From Opitutales bacterium (GTDB lineage: Bacteria > Verrucomicrobiota > Verrucomicrobiia > Opitutales > JAFGAQ01): DNA of 7,930 nt. The first letter of the stretch is position 1, and every line of letters starts with the position of its first letter. The stretch covers positions 1 through 7,930 of the forward strand of contig JAQVLM010000132.1 of NCBI GenBank assembly GCA_028704125.1. The letters run 5' to 3'. A program made the translations under genes and the position numbers. Shown here piece after piece: positions 6,816 to 7,930 of the stretch. The notes beneath the pieces were generated by a model. It was given only the letters and a program-made list of their open reading frames with translations. It was not told the origin of the DNA and made no database searches.

Positions 6816-6886
6816 GCCAAAGGTTTTGCTCGATATCGAACCGGGCTTGATGTATCGCTTCCTCCCAGTAAACTGATCCAGTATTC

Positions 6887-7930
6887 ATGCAATCGCCTGA
6901 CCATCCCGTATCCGGTCCGTCACCGGTCATCACCGACATCGTGGTTCCCGTTCAAGCGTCGGAAAACCGGGAGGCATGGAAAATCGCGATCGCGGAACGC
7001 CTCGGAATCAGCACCTCCTCGATACGCGGCATGCGTTTGCTCAAACACTCGATCGACTCGAGGCAGCGGAATATCAAAGCACAGCTCCGCATCATGGTTG
7101 GAATCGGAGCCGACCTACCCCCCGAACCCCCGCTCTCCAACACGCTCCCGGCTGTGCCAAGCGGAGCTCCTGTGCTGCTGATCGTCGGATGTGGGCCCTG
7201 CGGGATGTTTGCTGCGATCCGGGCAATTGAACTCGGATGGAAACCCATCATTTTGGAGCGGGGCAAGGATGCATCCACACGGCGGCGGGACCTTGCTCCC
7301 ATTCTTCGCGAGGGCCGGGTGATTCCAAATTCAAACTACTGCTTCGGCGAAGGCGGAGCCGGAACCTTTTCGGATGGCAAGCTTTACACCCGCGCCACAA
7401 AACGGGGACCGGTTCAGCGGGTTTACGAGGTCTTTGTGGCAAATGGCGCTCCCGAAAGAATCCTGATCGACGCGCATCCGCACATCGGATCGAACCTTCT
7501 CCCGCGGGTTGTGATGTCGATCCGCGACAGCATCATCGCAGCCGGTGGCGAAGTGCATTTCGGACAACGCATGACGCGCCTTCTCACCGATCCCCAAACC
7601 GGATCGGCATGCGGAGTCGAAACCGCCGAAGGCCACACCTTCAGCGCCGATGCAGTCTTGCTGGCAACGGGCCACAGCGCACGGGATGTCTACCGCCAAT
7701 TTGCCGATCAAGGGATACGCATGGAGGCAAAACCCTTCGCAGTGGGAGTTCGGATCGAGCACGAGCAATCGCTCATTGATGCAATTCAATACCACCTGCG
7801 TTCTGGAGAAACCCGGCCCCGCTACCTCCCGGCGGCGCGATACAATCTGGCAACCAAGATACGCGACCGGGGCGTCCATTCTTTTTGCATGTGCCCAGGC
7901 GGCTTCATTGTTCCCTGCGCTACTGAAAAC
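6887..7930 (+). CDS. FAD-dependent dehydrogenase, COG2509-like, 3' end missing
   Basis: The first 348 codons of a flavoprotein oxidoreductase run off the right edge. The N-terminal part (about 15-75) is a small domain that ends in KHSIDSRQRNIKAQLRIMVGIG, matching the 'K.SiDaR.k' segment that precedes the flavin domain in this family. The dinucleotide-binding motif is VLLIVGCGPCGMFAAIRAIELG (96-117), with Glu124 in ILERG as the likely ribose-binding acid. Further family landmarks are NSNYCFGEGGAGTFSDGKLYTR (148-169), FVANGAPERILIDAHPHIGSNLLPRVV (183-209), LLATGHSARD (258-267), KPFAVGVRIEH (282-292) and SFCMCPGGFIVPCATEN (332-348). Family members are usually above 500 residues, so roughly a third is missing. 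The physiological substrate of this family is not established to my knowledge. The ATG at 6887 is the first start after an in-frame TAA at 6869. Cys replaces the more usual Ala/Gly in GCGPCG. Confidence 0.9.
   Translation, partial: MQSPDHPVSGPSPVITDIVVPVQASENREAWKIAIAERLGISTSSIRGMRLLKHSIDSRQRNIKAQLRIMVGIGADLPPEPPLSNTLPAVPSGAPVLLIVGCGPCGMFAAIRAIELGWKPIILERGKDASTRRRDLAPILREGRVIPNSNYCFGEGGAGTFSDGKLYTRATKRGPVQRVYEVFVANGAPERILIDAHPHIGSNLLPRVVMSIRDSIIAAGGEVHFGQRMTRLLTDPQTGSACGVETAEGHTFSADAVLLATGHSARDVYRQFADQGIRMEAKPFAVGVRIEHEQSLIDAIQYHLRSGETRPRYLPAARYNLATKIRDRGVHSFCMCPGGFIVPCATEN

Larger units (their letters stand above)
6616..6886. other. Divergent intergenic region between rpoD and the FAD dehydrogenase gene
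   Basis: These 271 bases separate two divergently read genes. The half next to rpoD is AT-rich and carries a promoter-like pair for rpoD. The half next to the dehydrogenase gene carries a 9-bp-arm inverted repeat (6787-6815) and a 10-base palindrome TCGATATCGA (6830-6839). No convincing -35/-10 pair for the plus-strand gene is seen. A 77-codon minus-strand open frame crosses the region into the dehydrogenase gene but has no recognisable features. Confidence 0.5.

Noticed and set aside
6791..6920. Direct repeat ATCCGGTCCGT at 6791 and 6910
   Set aside because: Several 11-base matches are expected by chance in a window this size, and the second copy is inside coding sequence.
6706..6939. A 77-codon minus-strand open frame between rpoD and the flavoprotein gene
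   Set aside because: It overlaps the start of the flavoprotein gene antisense, has no motif, and would occupy the likely rpoD promoter region.
7237..7779. A 180-codon plus-strand and a 182-codon minus-strand open frame in the right end
   Set aside because: Both overlap the conserved FAD-binding protein in other frames. Their compositions are Arg/Ser-rich shadows.

Overview
This is an ordinary chromosomal segment from a moderately GC-rich bacterium. It carries four genes on the minus strand and one on the plus strand, which runs off the right edge. The lineage is uncertain. Three things point loosely to the Verrucomicrobiota or the wider PVC group, perhaps an Opitutus-like clade: the long Lys/Ala/Ser-rich N-terminal tail on the primary sigma factor, a secreted GH51 arabinofuranosidase beside a multidomain SGNH hydrolase, and the near absence of Shine-Dalgarno sites ahead of the genes. 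This is inference from style and not from a marker gene comparison.

Left part (about 1-3840): two secreted carbohydrate-active proteins, both on the minus strand. The first in transcription order (3569 to 1605) is a complete GH51 alpha-L-arabinofuranosidase with a signal peptide and both catalytic glutamates. Downstream of it lies an SGNH/GDSL hydrolase followed by a fibronectin type III domain and the beginning of an Ig-like domain. That Ig-like domain is cut by an in-frame amber codon at 18-20, and matching sequence resumes beyond it, so the protein probably extended past the left edge of the window. Together the two suggest extracellular breakdown of arabinose-decorated, possibly acetylated plant or algal polysaccharide. 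The gap between them holds a perfect 10-bp-arm palindrome and a separate hairpin just after the GH51 stop.

Middle part (3838-6693): two housekeeping genes on the minus strand. rpoD/sigA, the primary sigma-70 factor, is followed after only 54 bases by ribA (GTP cyclohydrolase II, first step of riboflavin synthesis). No convincing terminator separates them, so they may be co-transcribed. A -35/-10-like pair lies upstream of rpoD, and the -35 box overlaps the most distal possible start codon, which supports the internal ATG as the true start.

Right part (6616-7930): a 271-base divergent intergenic region with a 9-bp-arm inverted repeat, then the first 348 codons of an FAD-dependent dehydrogenase of the uncharacterised COG2509-type family on the plus strand.

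I see no tRNA, rRNA, CRISPR array, insertion sequence, prophage or defence system. The observations most worth a second look are the interrupted SGNH gene, the palindrome upstream of it, and the unusual tail on the sigma factor. I found no evidence for a new biological system here.
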